64,000 nt of DNA from Flavobacterium selenitireducens. Lineage in GTDB: Bacteria; Bacteroidota; Bacteroidia; Flavobacteriales; Flavobacteriaceae. Under the pieces are notes generated by a model. The model searched no databases. It was not told where the DNA came from and saw only the letters and a list, made by a program, of their open reading frames with translations. A program made the translations under genes and the position numbers. The DNA is taken from NCBI RefSeq assembly GCF_014748335.1, contig NZ_JAAVIY010000002.1:98840-162839 (forward strand). Reading direction: 5' to 3'. Of the stretch, positions 1 to 8,577 are shown piece by piece (position 1 is the stretch's first letter; the number at the start of each line of letters is the position of its first letter).

Positions 1-404
1 AAAAAGCATTAAGACGCGGCATCAAAAACGGGAACATGGTGTTCAAAAAAGGCAAGTCGGACGTTTTGACGTACCGGAATTCGGGCGAAGGCGTCGTCGG
101 AACGGTCGCGGCCGAACCAAGAAAGCGCGTGGTAGCCAATCCGAAGTTGAAAAAAGCCTACATCGGGAAAGGCGTTCACTTCTTTCCCAAAGCTTCGATT
201 GGCCAATTCCTGGTTGAGGAAGGCGAACTTTACGTCTCCAACGAAATCCTGATTTCAGGCCCGACGACGGGAGAACAACGCCTAATCATCGAGGAAATGT
301 TCGTCAATGATCTTCCGGCGACGATCGCAAAAAAGGGAGATCTGGTTAGCCTCAAACTCGATTACCGCATACGGTTGTCAGATAAACTCTACAAAATACT
401 TTGA
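1..404 (+). CDS. U32-family peptidase, C-terminal part (5' end outside window)
   Basis: The reading frame is open from the first bases of the window, so this is the 3' end of a longer gene rather than a protein starting at the internal ATG at 36. The visible residues match the small beta-barrel at the C-terminus of U32 (collagenase-like) peptidases: a YIGKGVHFFPKASIGQF segment, then EGELYVSNEILISGPTTG, and an ending RIRLSDKLYKIL. U32 proteins of this kind act in the cytoplasm; relatives modify tRNA or ribosomal components or degrade peptides. Nothing can be said about the catalytic domain, which lies upstream. A strong terminator follows, so it is the last gene of its transcript. Confidence 0.75.
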   Translation, partial: KALRRGIKNGNMVFKKGKSDVLTYRNSGEGVVGTVAAEPRKRVVANPKLKKAYIGKGVHFFPKASIGQFLVEEGELYVSNEILISGPTTGEQRLIIEEMFVNDLPATIAKKGDLVSLKLDYRIRLSDKLYKIL

Positions 405-423
405 CATTCTGCTTGTCGAAACC

Positions 424-452
424 AAAGCCCGCCAATCAAGTGGGCTTTTTTT
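424..452 (+). terminator. Rho-independent terminator after the U32 gene
   Basis: A nine-base stem (424-432 with 440-448, one G-T pair) and seven-base loop are followed by a run of T. It begins 20 bases after the stop codon at 404. Confidence 0.85.
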
Positions 453-499
453 ATGGCGTTCCGGCGGTATCATCATTTATGGCAAAACAACACCTCGTG

Positions 500-694
500 G
501 CCGCCGTCGGGCTTTGCGTTACAATCTTTTTGGCCTTGCTGCGCCGTCCAAAAAGGATTTCCACTGCAATCCCTAACGCAAGCGTGTAGCACAAACAACC
601 GGGCGTAAATTGCAGATGTGCGCGTTAGGGACTGAAGTGAAAATCCCACAGCGAGGAACGAGCGAGGAATTGGAGCGTAAGGCCCGACGGCGGC
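500..694. repeat. Large imperfect palindrome, interspersed intergenic element
   Basis: The 460 bases between 405 and 865 hold no convincing gene. Most of the space is one folded element. Outer arms at about 500-525 and 669-694 are complementary, starting from a perfect GCCGCCGTCGGG pairing. Inner arms at 555-579 and 622-646 pair over about 25 bases with few mismatches. Short open frames that cross it (401-589, 307-576, and 573-818 on the other strand) look like chance. From memory, similar GTCGGGCTTTGCGTTACA elements recur between genes in Flavobacterium genomes. Function is unknown. Confidence 0.7.
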
Positions 695-865
695 TTGTTA
701 GGACATTCGCCTCAAACAAAATTTTCCAGCCGCCGTAACGCCCCAATACTTTTACCCATCGTTGTTGCGTTCGATATTCGACGGTCGAGATTTGACGAAA
801 AATGCTATCTTTACCCACAATTCATTTTCGAAACGTAGCGGAATTTCCGCGATCAACATATAAAT

Positions 866-2443
866 ATGGCATGTACAACCTGTTCAACCTCGGGAGGCGG
901 AAGCGTCAAGGGGTGTAATAATAACGGCACATGCGGAACCGACAGCTGCAATAAACTGACGGTTTTCGACTGGCTGGCAAATATGAGTCTCCCTAATGGC
1001 GAAGCGCCTTTTGACTGCGTCGAGGTGCGTTTTAAAAACGGCCGGAAGGAGTTCTACCGCAACAACGAAAAACTTACCCTGAGCATTGGTGACATCGTGG
1101 CGACCGAGGCTTCACCGGGCCATGACGTCGGGATCGTCACATTGACGGGCGAACTCGTCAAGATCCAAATGAAGAAAAAGGGCGTGAACCACGATTCGCC
1201 CGAAGTCCAAAAAGTTTATCGCAAGGCGTCCCAAAAGGACATCGACATTTGGTCGGCTGCACGCGACAAGGAGGAACCGATGAAGGTTCGTGCGCGCGAA
1301 CTGGCCATCATGCTGAAACTTGAAATGAAGATTTCCGATATCGAGTTCCAGGGCGACGGGTCTAAGGCGACGTTCTATTACACAGCGAACGACCGCGTCG
1401 ATTTTCGTCAATTGATCAAGGATTTCGCCCGTGAATTCTCAATCCGTATCGAGATGAAACAAGTCGGTTTTCGACAAGAAGCTGCCCGCCTGGGCGGCAT
1501 CGGGTCGTGCGGGCGCGAATTGTGCTGCTCGACGTGGCTGACGGATTTCCGCAGTGTGAACACGTCCGCGGCGCGCTATCAGCAATTGTCGCTGAATCCG
1601 CAAAAATTGGCCGGACAATGCGGTAAACTCAAGTGTTGCCTCAACTACGAGCTCGACACATATATGGACGCGCTCCAGGATTTCCCAGATTTCGACACCA
1701 AGCTCCAAACCGAGAAAGGAGACGCCATCTGCCAGAAGCAAGACATCTTCAAAGGTTTGATGTGGTTTGCTTATACCGATAGTTTCGCCAACTGGCACAC
1801 GATAAAAATCGACCAGGTCAAAGAAATAATTGCCGAGAACAAACAGAAACGCAAGGTTTCGTCGTTAGAGGATTATGCCGTTGAGGTCGAGGTGGAAGCC
1901 AAAACCGAATTCAGCAACGTCGTCGGGCAGGAAAGCCTTACGCGATTCGACGTTCCAAAACGAAGCAACAAAAAGCGCAAGAAAAAAGGCGGGAGCGAAG
2001 GAGAACCGGTCACTGCCGGCAGCCCGAAGCAAGGCCCGAACAATCGCCAGCGCGACAACAATCGTGGCCCTAGACCTGATGGTCCTCGCGTCGAACGAAC
2101 AGGCGCAAAGCTACAGGATCGCCCGGCTCGTCCGCAAGGAGAGCGCGCACCGCGTCCGGAAGGAGATCGCGAGCGCAAGCCTAACGAAAGAGGGGAAGGA
2201 AGGCCTCAGGGAGAAAGACGTCCGCAGCAAAACCGCGAGCGCAACCGTGGGGAAGGCGACAGAAAACCGGAGATGAGATCGGAGCAAAAGCCACAGCAAA
2301 CACGTCCGGATGCAAGGCCGCAAGGCGAAGGCCAACCGCAAGCCCAAGGACAAACTCCTGATGGCGCGCCAAAGAAGAAACGACCAAACAAAAATCGCAA
2401 CCGCAACCGCGACAAAGGAAGCAGCAATGAACCTACGAACTAG
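866..2443 (+). CDS. ricT: PSP1/RicT-family protein with long disordered C-terminal tail
   Basis: This is a 525-residue protein of the PSP1 (RicT/YaaT) family, cytoplasmic proteins that in Bacillus bind a Fe-S cluster and act in RNA maturation. The PSP1 domain lies at about residues 60-330. It includes the cysteine groups CGRELCCSTWL (about 214-224) and CGKLKCCLNYE (about 253-263). An unusual N-terminus (residues 3-29) adds six more cysteines in a Gly/Ser/Asn-rich stretch. From about residue 365 the chain is low-complexity, rich in Arg, Pro, Gln, Gly and Asn, and probably disordered and nucleic-acid binding. Its 3' end overlaps gldH by 17 bases, so the two are co-transcribed. The same order, PSP1-gldH-PBP1A, is known from Flavobacterium. 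Confidence 0.88.
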   Translation: MACTTCSTSGGGSVKGCNNNGTCGTDSCNKLTVFDWLANMSLPNGEAPFDCVEVRFKNGRKEFYRNNEKLTLSIGDIVATEASPGHDVGIVTLTGELVKIQMKKKGVNHDSPEVQKVYRKASQKDIDIWSAARDKEEPMKVRARELAIMLKLEMKISDIEFQGDGSKATFYYTANDRVDFRQLIKDFAREFSIRIEMKQVGFRQEAARLGGIGSCGRELCCSTWLTDFRSVNTSAARYQQLSLNPQKLAGQCGKLKCCLNYELDTYMDALQDFPDFDTKLQTEKGDAICQKQDIFKGLMWFAYTDSFANWHTIKIDQVKEIIAENKQKRKVSSLEDYAVEVEVEAKTEFSNVVGQESLTRFDVPKRSNKKRKKKGGSEGEPVTAGSPKQGPNNRQRDNNRGPRPDGPRVERTGAKLQDRPARPQGERAPRPEGDRERKPNERGEGRPQGERRPQQNRERNRGEGDRKPEMRSEQKPQQTRPDARPQGEGQPQAQGQTPDGAPKKKRPNKNRNRNRDKGSSNEPTN

Positions 2444-2909
2444 TCTTATCCTGGCCATTATTGCGTTGTCTCTGTTTGCCTGCGACAAAAAACGCGTTTT
2501 CGACGACTACAAAACCGTCGGCGGTGGCTGGGACAAGGATAGCGTGGTGAGTTTCGACTTGCCCGAACTTGATTCACTCAAGACCTATAATTTGTTCGTC
2601 AACATCCGTGACAACGACAAATACCAATTCAACAATCTCTTCCTGATCGTGTCGATGGAACAGCCGAAAGGCGTCGTCAAGGTCGATACGCTCGAATACG
2701 AGATGGCCGATGCCGAAGGGAATCTCCTGGGCGAAGGCTTTTCGGACATTAAAGAAAGTAAACTTTTCTACAAGGAAAACGTCAGGTTTCCGAAAGGGAA
2801 ATACAAGGTGAACATCCGACAGGCCGTGCGCCAGAACGGGAAAGTCGCCGGCGTGGACAAACTCGAGGGCATTACCGAAGTCGGTTTCCGGATAGAATCA
2901 ACAAAATAA
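2427..2909 (+). CDS. gldH: Gliding motility lipoprotein GldH
   Basis: This is a 160-residue lipoprotein. The ATG at 2427 was chosen because it gives a short signal peptide ending in the lipobox LSLFAC; an upstream in-frame start would run inside ricT. The mature sequence, with VFDDYKTVGGGWDKD and a C-terminal beta-rich part ending GITEVGFRIES, matches GldH, required in Flavobacterium johnsoniae for gliding and for T9SS function. It overlaps the ricT stop by 17 bases and is followed after three bases by the PBP1A gene, as in other flavobacteria. A T9SS cargo protease is encoded at 34.4 kb, which fits an active system. Confidence 0.92.
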   Translation: MNLRTSLILAIIALSLFACDKKRVFDDYKTVGGGWDKDSVVSFDLPELDSLKTYNLFVNIRDNDKYQFNNLFLIVSMEQPKGVVKVDTLEYEMADAEGNLLGEGFSDIKESKLFYKENVRFPKGKYKVNIRQAVRQNGKVAGVDKLEGITEVGFRIESTK

Positions 2910-2912
2910 GCG

Positions 2913-5240
2913 ATGAAAAAATACGTCCCAAAAAAATACGTCCCAAAAAAGAACTGGCTTCAACGGGATGTGGCGTTCTACAAACGTAAATTCTGGCAAT
3001 TCTTCTTCTACGGATTGGGATTCATCGTCCTCTTCTTCCTCTTGGCCTCGTGGGGCGTTTTCGGATCGATGCCTTCTTTTGAGGAACTCGAAAATCCGGA
3101 GTCGAATCTCGCGACCGAAATCATCTCGACAGACGGTGTCACCATCGGTAAGTTCTACAACGAAAACCGCACGATGATCAAGTACGAAGCGCTTCCGAAA
3201 CACCTCGTGAACGCTTTGGTCGCAACCGAAGACGAGCGTTTTTACGAGCATTCGGGAATCGACGGGAAACGCACCATCGGAGCCGCCGTACGACTTGGAA
3301 CGGGAGGAGGCGCCAGTACGATCTCACAGCAGTTAGCCAAATTATTGTTTCACGGGGAAGGGTCGAAAAATATCGTAAAACGCGTCGTTCAGAAAGCAAA
3401 GGAATGGATCATCGCCGTTCGCCTCGAGCGACAATACACAAAGAATGAAATCATCGCCATGTATCTCAACAAGGCAGATTTCGTCAACACGGCCGTGGGA
3501 ATCCGTTCGGCGGCAAAAGTGTACTTCCACAAAGAACCGAAAGATTTGACCGTCGAAGAAGGTGCGATGTTGGTGGGAATGCTCAAGAATCCGTCGCTTT
3601 TCAATCCTATCCGCCGAATGGAAAAAACCAAGGCGCGCCGCAATGTGGTGTTGGGTCAAATGGTCAAGAACAACTTTCTTACCGAAGCTGAAAAGCAGCA
3701 ATTGCAGGAAAAGCCGATCGTGCTCGATTTCCATCCGGAAAGCCATAAAGAGGGAATTGCCACGTACTTCCGCGAATATTTGCGTGAATACATGAGAAAC
3801 TGGAGCAAGGACAATAAAAAACCGGACGGTTCCGAATACGACATTTACAGCGACGGCCTCAAGATTTACGTGACGCTCGATTCGCGTATGCAGCAATATG
3901 CCGAAGAGGCGGTATCCCGCCATTTGCCGAACCTCCAGGAGGAGTTCAACAAGCAACAAAAAGACAATAAGAACGCTCCGTTCGTGCGCATTTCGGAAGC
4001 CGAGACGAAAAAGATCATGATGTCGGCGATGAAAAACTCCGAGCGTTGGAAGGAAATGGAAGGCAACGGCAAAAGCGAGGAAGAAATCATAAAATCGTTC
4101 GGCGTCAAGACCAAAATGACCGTTTTCACCTGGAAAGGCGAGAAGGATACGATCATGACACCAACCGATTCGATCCGATATTACAAGAGCTTCCTACAAA
4201 CCGGAATGATGGCAATGGAGCCACGAACCGGCCATATCAAGGCTTGGGTCGGCGGCATGAACTATAAGTATTTCCAATACGATCACGTCGGTCAGGGCGC
4301 GCGCCAGGTAGGATCTACATTCAAGCCGTTCGTATATGCGACGGCGATCGAACAGCTCAATTATTCGCCTTGCGATTCCATCCTCGATTCTCCGTTCACG
4401 ATTCCGAAAGGACGCCACAACGTGACCGAAACCTGGACGCCAAACAATTCCGATCACCAATATCGCGGCATGGTCACGCTTAAAAAGGCGCTGGCGTTGT
4501 CGATCAACACGGTTTCGGCAAAACTCATCGACAAGGTCGGGCCAGACGCAGTCATCGACCTGACGCACAAACTTGGTGTGAAATCCAAAATTCCGTCCCA
4601 GCCGTCGATTGCGCTCGGAGCGGTTGAAATTACCGTCATGGACATGGTCGCGGCTTACAGCACGTTTGCTAACCAAGGCGTTTACGTCAAGCCTCAGTTT
4701 ATTTCGAGAATTGAAGACAAGAACGGTACGTTGGTTTACGAACCTATGCCCGAATCCCACGATGTGCTCAACAAAGACGTCGCTTTTGCCGTGATCCGAT
4801 TGCTTGAAGGCGTGACCGAAAGCGGGTCTGGTGTGCGTTTGCGGACGCAGGGTGGCGGTTACGGATACGAGCGCGTCACCGGATATCCATATGTGTTCAA
4901 GAATCCGATAGCGGGTAAGACGGGAACTTCTCAAAATCAATCCGATGGTTGGTTCATGGGCATGGTGCCGAACCTCGCCGCCGGAGTTTGGGTGGGTTGC
5001 GAAGACCGTTCGGCCCGTTTCAAGAGTATCACTTACGGACAAGGCGCGGTTGCCGCTCTCCCGATTTGGGGAATGTTCATGAAAAAATGCTACGAAGACA
5101 AAGACCTTGACGTCTCGACAAAAGGATTCGAGCGTCCGTCCAATCTTTCGATCAAGGTCGATTGTTGGGCGCCTCCGGTTAAGGATTCGACGGCTGTCGA
5201 CAGCACCGCTCAGGATACGGATGAGTTTGAGATACAGTAA
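2913..5240 (+). CDS. Penicillin-binding protein 1A (bifunctional transglycosylase/transpeptidase)
   Basis: This 775-residue class A PBP polymerises and cross-links peptidoglycan at the outer face of the inner membrane. One membrane helix lies at about 29-48. The GT51 glycosyltransferase domain follows, with the catalytic ATEDERFYEHSGID motif (Glu106). The transpeptidase domain has the active-site GSTFKP (Ser near 467), SINT (near 530) and GKTGTSQ (near 669). The N-terminus contains a direct repeat: codons for KKYVPK occur twice in succession, seen as a 15-base duplication. It is the third gene of the ricT-gldH operon. Its stop codon lies inside one arm of a 35-base inverted repeat. Confidence 0.95.
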   Translation: MKKYVPKKYVPKKNWLQRDVAFYKRKFWQFFFYGLGFIVLFFLLASWGVFGSMPSFEELENPESNLATEIISTDGVTIGKFYNENRTMIKYEALPKHLVNALVATEDERFYEHSGIDGKRTIGAAVRLGTGGGASTISQQLAKLLFHGEGSKNIVKRVVQKAKEWIIAVRLERQYTKNEIIAMYLNKADFVNTAVGIRSAAKVYFHKEPKDLTVEEGAMLVGMLKNPSLFNPIRRMEKTKARRNVVLGQMVKNNFLTEAEKQQLQEKPIVLDFHPESHKEGIATYFREYLREYMRNWSKDNKKPDGSEYDIYSDGLKIYVTLDSRMQQYAEEAVSRHLPNLQEEFNKQQKDNKNAPFVRISEAETKKIMMSAMKNSERWKEMEGNGKSEEEIIKSFGVKTKMTVFTWKGEKDTIMTPTDSIRYYKSFLQTGMMAMEPRTGHIKAWVGGMNYKYFQYDHVGQGARQVGSTFKPFVYATAIEQLNYSPCDSILDSPFTIPKGRHNVTETWTPNNSDHQYRGMVTLKKALALSINTVSAKLIDKVGPDAVIDLTHKLGVKSKIPSQPSIALGAVEITVMDMVAAYSTFANQGVYVKPQFISRIEDKNGTLVYEPMPESHDVLNKDVAFAVIRLLEGVTESGSGVRLRTQGGGYGYERVTGYPYVFKNPIAGKTGTSQNQSDGWFMGMVPNLAAGVWVGCEDRSARFKSITYGQGAVAALPIWGMFMKKCYEDKDLDVSTKGFERPSNLSIKVDCWAPPVKDSTAVDSTAQDTDEFEIQ

Positions 5241-5502
5241 TTAGCGAATTTGAAAATTAGCGAATTAGCGAATAATTAAGTCAGCGTTTCGCGACCTTTG
5301 TTGAAACAGCCGACAAATTAGGATGCTATTCGTGCTATTTTGTTTAAATGAAACGTCGGATGTGTGATGAATTCACGCGATATTGGCATGGTGTCTCAGT
5401 CTCTCTTTCAGATATTTTGTAAGCTGAAGTCTATGGCGCCCAATGGAACCGTGTCTCCGACAAACCCATTAGCTCATTCGCTAATTTTCAAATTCGCTAA
5501 TT
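5239..5502. repeat. Inverted-repeat-bounded intergenic element (35-base arms)
   Basis: The 324 bases between 5241 and 5564 hold no gene. They are framed by two AT-rich arms, 5239-5273 and 5468-5502, which are reverse complements at 33 of 35 positions. The interior of about 194 bases has no useful open frame. The left arm starts inside the PBP1A stop codon. Arms built from repeated TTAGCGAAT units suggest a low-complexity flavobacterial intergenic repeat; a small non-autonomous mobile element is another possibility. No clear target duplication was seen. Confidence 0.65.
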
Positions 5503-5506
5503 AGAA

Positions 5507-5536
5507 TTGCGAAATCGTTTGAGAACCGTATTTTTG
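5507..5536 (+). promoter_or_regulatory. Promoter of the scoA operon
   Basis: Bacteroidota consensus: TTG at 5507-5509, 19-base spacer, TATTTTTG at 5529-5536. The start codon of scoA follows 28 bases downstream. Confidence 0.55.
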
Positions 5537-5564
5537 CCTAGATTTTTTCCCAACTACAACAGAT

Positions 5565-6263
5565 ATGATCAATAAAAAAGTCCATTCGGTACAGGAAGCC
5601 CTTGACGGGATTGAGGATGGAATGACCGTAATGCTCGGAGGTTTCGGTTTGTGCGGAATCCCTGAAAATTCCATAGCGGAACTCGTCCGCAAAGGCACGA
5701 CCAACCTGACGTGCATTTCCAACAACGCCGGTGTCGACGATTTCGGCCTCGGATTGCTGCTACAAAAAAAGCAAATCAAGAAAATGATTTCGTCCTATGT
5801 GGGCGAAAATGCGGAATTCGAGCGTCAGATGTTATCCGGCGAGCTCGAAGTCGAACTTACGCCACAAGGTACGCTTGCCGAGAAATGCCGCGCTGCCCAA
5901 GCCGGAATCCCTGCTTTTTTTACACCGGCCGGCTATGGAACCGAAGTAGCCGAAGGCAAGGAAGCACGCGACTTCAACGGAAAAATGCACATTTTGGAAC
6001 ACGCCTTCAACGCTGAGTTTTCGATAGTAAAAGCCTGGAAAGGAGACGAAGCCGGGAATCTCATTTTCAAAGGAACCGCCCGCAACTTCAATGCGCCAAT
6101 GGCTGGAGCCGCCAAAATCACGATTGCCGAAGTCGAGGAATTGTTACCTGTCGGGAGCTTGGATCCGAACGAAATCCACATCCCGGGAATTTTGGTGCAA
6201 CGCATTTTCAAAGGCGAAAAATTCGAGAAAAGGATTGAACAGCGAACCGTAAGAAAAAACTGA
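5565..6263 (+). CDS. scoA: 3-oxoacid CoA-transferase subunit A
   Basis: This 232-residue protein is the alpha subunit of succinyl-CoA:3-ketoacid (or acetoacetate) CoA-transferase. With the beta subunit it moves CoA between succinyl-CoA and acetoacetate in ketone-body or branched-chain degradation. The family signature [13 protein letters not shown] is at residues 23-35. The chain ends in an [15 protein letters not shown] tail usual for the subunit. It starts an operon: its TGA overlaps the next ATG by one base. Unusually, the beta subunit is not the next gene but follows an unrelated secreted protein. Confidence 0.93.
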   Translation: MINKKVHSVQEALDGIEDGMTVMLGGFGLCGIPENSIAELVRKGTTNLTCISNNAGVDDFGLGLLLQKKQIKKMISSYVGENAEFERQMLSGELEVELTPQGTLAEKCRAAQAGIPAFFTPAGYGTEVAEGKEARDFNGKMHILEHAFNAEFSIVKAWKGDEAGNLIFKGTARNFNAPMAGAAKITIAEVEELLPVGSLDPNEIHIPGILVQRIFKGEKFEKRIEQRTVRKN

Positions 6264-6925
6264 TGCTACGTAAACTACTGCTTTTTTCAATCGTTTTTAT
6301 CGCAACCGTTGGCAACGCACAGAATGATTCAATAAAATCGACTGCACTTCATCTGGTTGGCGATTATCCGCAAGGCGTCTATATGACCTTCGAAGATTTC
6401 CTCGCAAAAAAAGTTAGTCCGCTGCCAAAGTTGGAACGACGTTTCGTGCCACGCGACTTGAGGGTGCATCGCGATTCTCTCGTAAACCACGTATTTTTTT
6501 ACAATGTTCCGGCCTTCAACAAATATTCTGATGCTGCCGTGATTTGCGAAAATGGACAGCTTTACGTCCGCCAACGAGACATCGAGAAGTTGACGCAGGA
6601 AGGCGATCGTCGTTATGGGGCAGAAAATCCGCGTACTTATCACCGCGTGATCAGCGACGGAAAATTCCTTTATTTTGAAGGCCCGTTTTCCAATATGTGG
6701 AAGAAGGCCGTTTCTGCCGGTTTGGGAAACAGCTCCGGTGTCGCGAACGCTATGATGGAAACCCGTGGCTTGGTTTATAATTTTGAAACCAAAGAGTTCG
6801 ACATTTTTAAAGACTGTGATGATTTTAAGAAGTTCCTCAAAGAACACAAGATAAGCGAATCCGTCAATTGTAGCCAATTTGGCGTGCTCGAGACGAGAAG
6901 GGTTATCACTAAACACAACAAATAG
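6263..6925 (+). CDS. Secreted protein of unknown function inserted between scoA and scoB
   Basis: This is a 220-residue protein with a clear signal peptide (residues 1-19, cleavage after GNA). The mature start reads GDYPQGVYMTFEDFLAKK. This resembles, from memory, a family of secreted Bacteroidota proteins of unknown role (DUF6563-like); I could not verify this. No catalytic motif is visible. Its ATG overlaps the scoA stop by one base and its stop lies one base before the scoB ATG, so it must be translated from the same mRNA. Codon use looks like its neighbours, giving no sign of recent import. A role connected with CoA-transferase is not apparent. Confidence 0.75.
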   Translation: MLRKLLLFSIVFIATVGNAQNDSIKSTALHLVGDYPQGVYMTFEDFLAKKVSPLPKLERRFVPRDLRVHRDSLVNHVFFYNVPAFNKYSDAAVICENGQLYVRQRDIEKLTQEGDRRYGAENPRTYHRVISDGKFLYFEGPFSNMWKKAVSAGLGNSSGVANAMMETRGLVYNFETKEFDIFKDCDDFKKFLKEHKISESVNCSQFGVLETRRVITKHNK

Positions 6926-6926
6926 C

Positions 6927-7583
6927 ATGCTCGGTAAAGAAGAAATAGCGAAACGCATCGCAAAAGAAGTAAAGGACCGTTATTATGTCAACCTTGGTAT
7001 CGGAATCCCGACGTTGGTGGCGAATTACGTCCGCGAAGACATTTCGGTTGAATTCCAGTCTGAAAACGGCGTGCTCGGAATGGGCCCGTTCCCGTTTGAG
7101 GGAGAGGAAGATGCCGACGTGATCAACGCTGGAAAGCAAACGATCACGACATTAGCCGGAGCCAGTTTCTTCGATTCGGCATTTAGCTTTGGTATGATCA
7201 GAAGCCAGAAAGTCGATTTGACGATATTGGGCGCCATGGAAGTTTCTGAAAACGGCGATATCGCGAACTGGAAAATCCCGGGCAAAATGGTTAAAGGAAT
7301 GGGCGGCGCTATGGATCTGGTGGCTTCAGCCGAAAACATCATCGTGGCCATGATGCACGTCAACAAAGCAGGCGAATCGAAAATCCTCAAGCGTTGCACA
7401 TTGCCGCTAACGGGCGTCGGATGCGTCAAAAAAGTCGTAACCGAACTCGCCGTTCTTGAAGTGACGCCAAATGGTTTTAAATTGCTCGAAAGAGCGCCGG
7501 GCGTGACGGTAGACGAGATCGTAAAAGCGACCGAGGCCGATTTGATCATCGAGGGCGACATCCCGGAAATGGTCATCAATTAA
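6927..7583 (+). CDS. scoB: 3-oxoacid CoA-transferase subunit B
   Basis: This 218-residue protein is the beta subunit carrying the catalytic glutamate in SENGVLGMGP (Glu46), to which CoA becomes linked during transfer. The ATG at 6927 begins MLGKEEIAKRIAKE, the usual start for this subunit; a longer frame from 6879 would run inside the preceding gene. It shares the operon with scoA, separated by the secreted-protein gene, and ends at a strong terminator. Confidence 0.94.
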   Translation: MLGKEEIAKRIAKEVKDRYYVNLGIGIPTLVANYVREDISVEFQSENGVLGMGPFPFEGEEDADVINAGKQTITTLAGASFFDSAFSFGMIRSQKVDLTILGAMEVSENGDIANWKIPGKMVKGMGGAMDLVASAENIIVAMMHVNKAGESKILKRCTLPLTGVGCVKKVVTELAVLEVTPNGFKLLERAPGVTVDEIVKATEADLIIEGDIPEMVIN

Positions 7584-7587
7584 ATGT

Positions 7588-7614
7588 TAAGCGGAGCAAG
7601 TTCTCCGCTTTTTT
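7588..7614 (+). terminator. Terminator of the scoA-scoB operon
   Basis: An eight-base stem (7589-7596 with 7603-7610), six-base loop and T run start right after the scoB stop. Confidence 0.88.
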
Positions 7615-7629
7615 AATGGCTTTCAAAGG

Positions 7630-8376
7630 TCACCATTCCGACTGCAACCCATTTCTTAGCGCATCCTTGTATTTTTCCGGCTCGAACCGATATAGATCAG
7701 GCGCTTTGTGTGCTCCCCCTTTGCGGGATTCGTTGAGCTTTTCAAGAATGCCGAAACGCAGCATTTTGCGATAAAAGTTGCCGCGGTTCAGTTTTTTTCC
7801 GAGAATGATTTCGTACAGTTTCTGAAGTTCAGGCATAGTGAATTTAGCCGGCAACAAACGCAATCCGATAGGTTTGTAGTTAAGTTGTTTGCGCAACGCG
7901 GACAGCGCCTTGTCGAGAATCAGGCGGTGATCCATCATAAACTCCGGCAGGTTGCCCACGTCGAGCCATTCGCAGGCATCAGAAAATTCATCGGTAACGA
8001 GCGTGACGTCCGAGAAATCGACCAACGCGTAATATCCTACCGAAACATAGCGCTGCTTGTGCCAGAGATCGTCATCATATCCGTCGAAAAAGCCTTCTGA
8101 CCGATTCAAATCACCGAACACGCGAAACTGCTGCAAATAAATGTTGGCAGCCCCGGTGCGTTCCTGAAGTATGCGGCTCGCGGCCTGGTCCATCGATTCC
8201 TCTTTTCGGATATAACCTCCGGGCAATCCCCAAAGCGGCTGGTCTTTGAGTTTCACCGCCAAAACTTTGAGACTGGCATCCTGGAACCCGAAAACCACGC
8301 AGTCAATCGAAAGGTGAGGGAGATAAATCCCGTAATTTTCCTTCGATTTTTCCGCAAGCATTTTTTTGAGTTCCAT
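7630..8376 (-). CDS. NUDIX-fold transcriptional regulator (NrtR/AraR type) with degenerate Nudix box
   Basis: This 248-residue protein has an N-terminal NUDIX domain (about 20-155) and a C-terminal winged-helix region (about 165-248), the layout of NrtR/AraR regulators. In Bacteroidota such proteins often control sugar-use genes. The Nudix box at 54-76 keeps the spacing but reads R-I-L-Q-E-R where hydrolases have R-E-U-x-E-E. Two of the three acidic residues are therefore lost. This fits a ligand sensor rather than an enzyme. It is transcribed away from the esterase gene at 8578, separated by about 200 bases that should hold both promoters. The ligand is unknown; a sugar or nucleotide-sugar is my inference. 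Confidence 0.85.
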   Translation of the reverse strand: MELKKMLAEKSKENYGIYLPHLSIDCVVFGFQDASLKVLAVKLKDQPLWGLPGGYIRKEESMDQAASRILQERTGAANIYLQQFRVFGDLNRSEGFFDGYDDDLWHKQRYVSVGYYALVDFSDVTLVTDEFSDACEWLDVGNLPEFMMDHRLILDKALSALRKQLNYKPIGLRLLPAKFTMPELQKLYEIILGKKLNRGNFYRKMLRFGILEKLNESRKGGAHKAPDLYRFEPEKYKDALRNGLQSEW

Positions 8377-8577
8377 GGGTTAGTTCCGTTCGTTTCCGAA
8401 TGTGTTTTACGATGGGTCAAGATACTGTTTTTTCAAAAAAGGCACGTTAGCCCAACCGTATAATATCGTGTGGTTCAGGCTCCGGACGCGTCGTTTGGCG
8501 CAATTCTCCGCTTTCGTCAAAAATCAATGCTTCTGACGGAAGCTTTTTGCTACATTAGAGATTTAATTACAACCAAT

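Noticed and set aside
307..818. Short open frames on both strands between the U32 gene and ricT
   Set aside because: They cross the large foldback repeat and terminator, and show no protein-like composition or plausible start.
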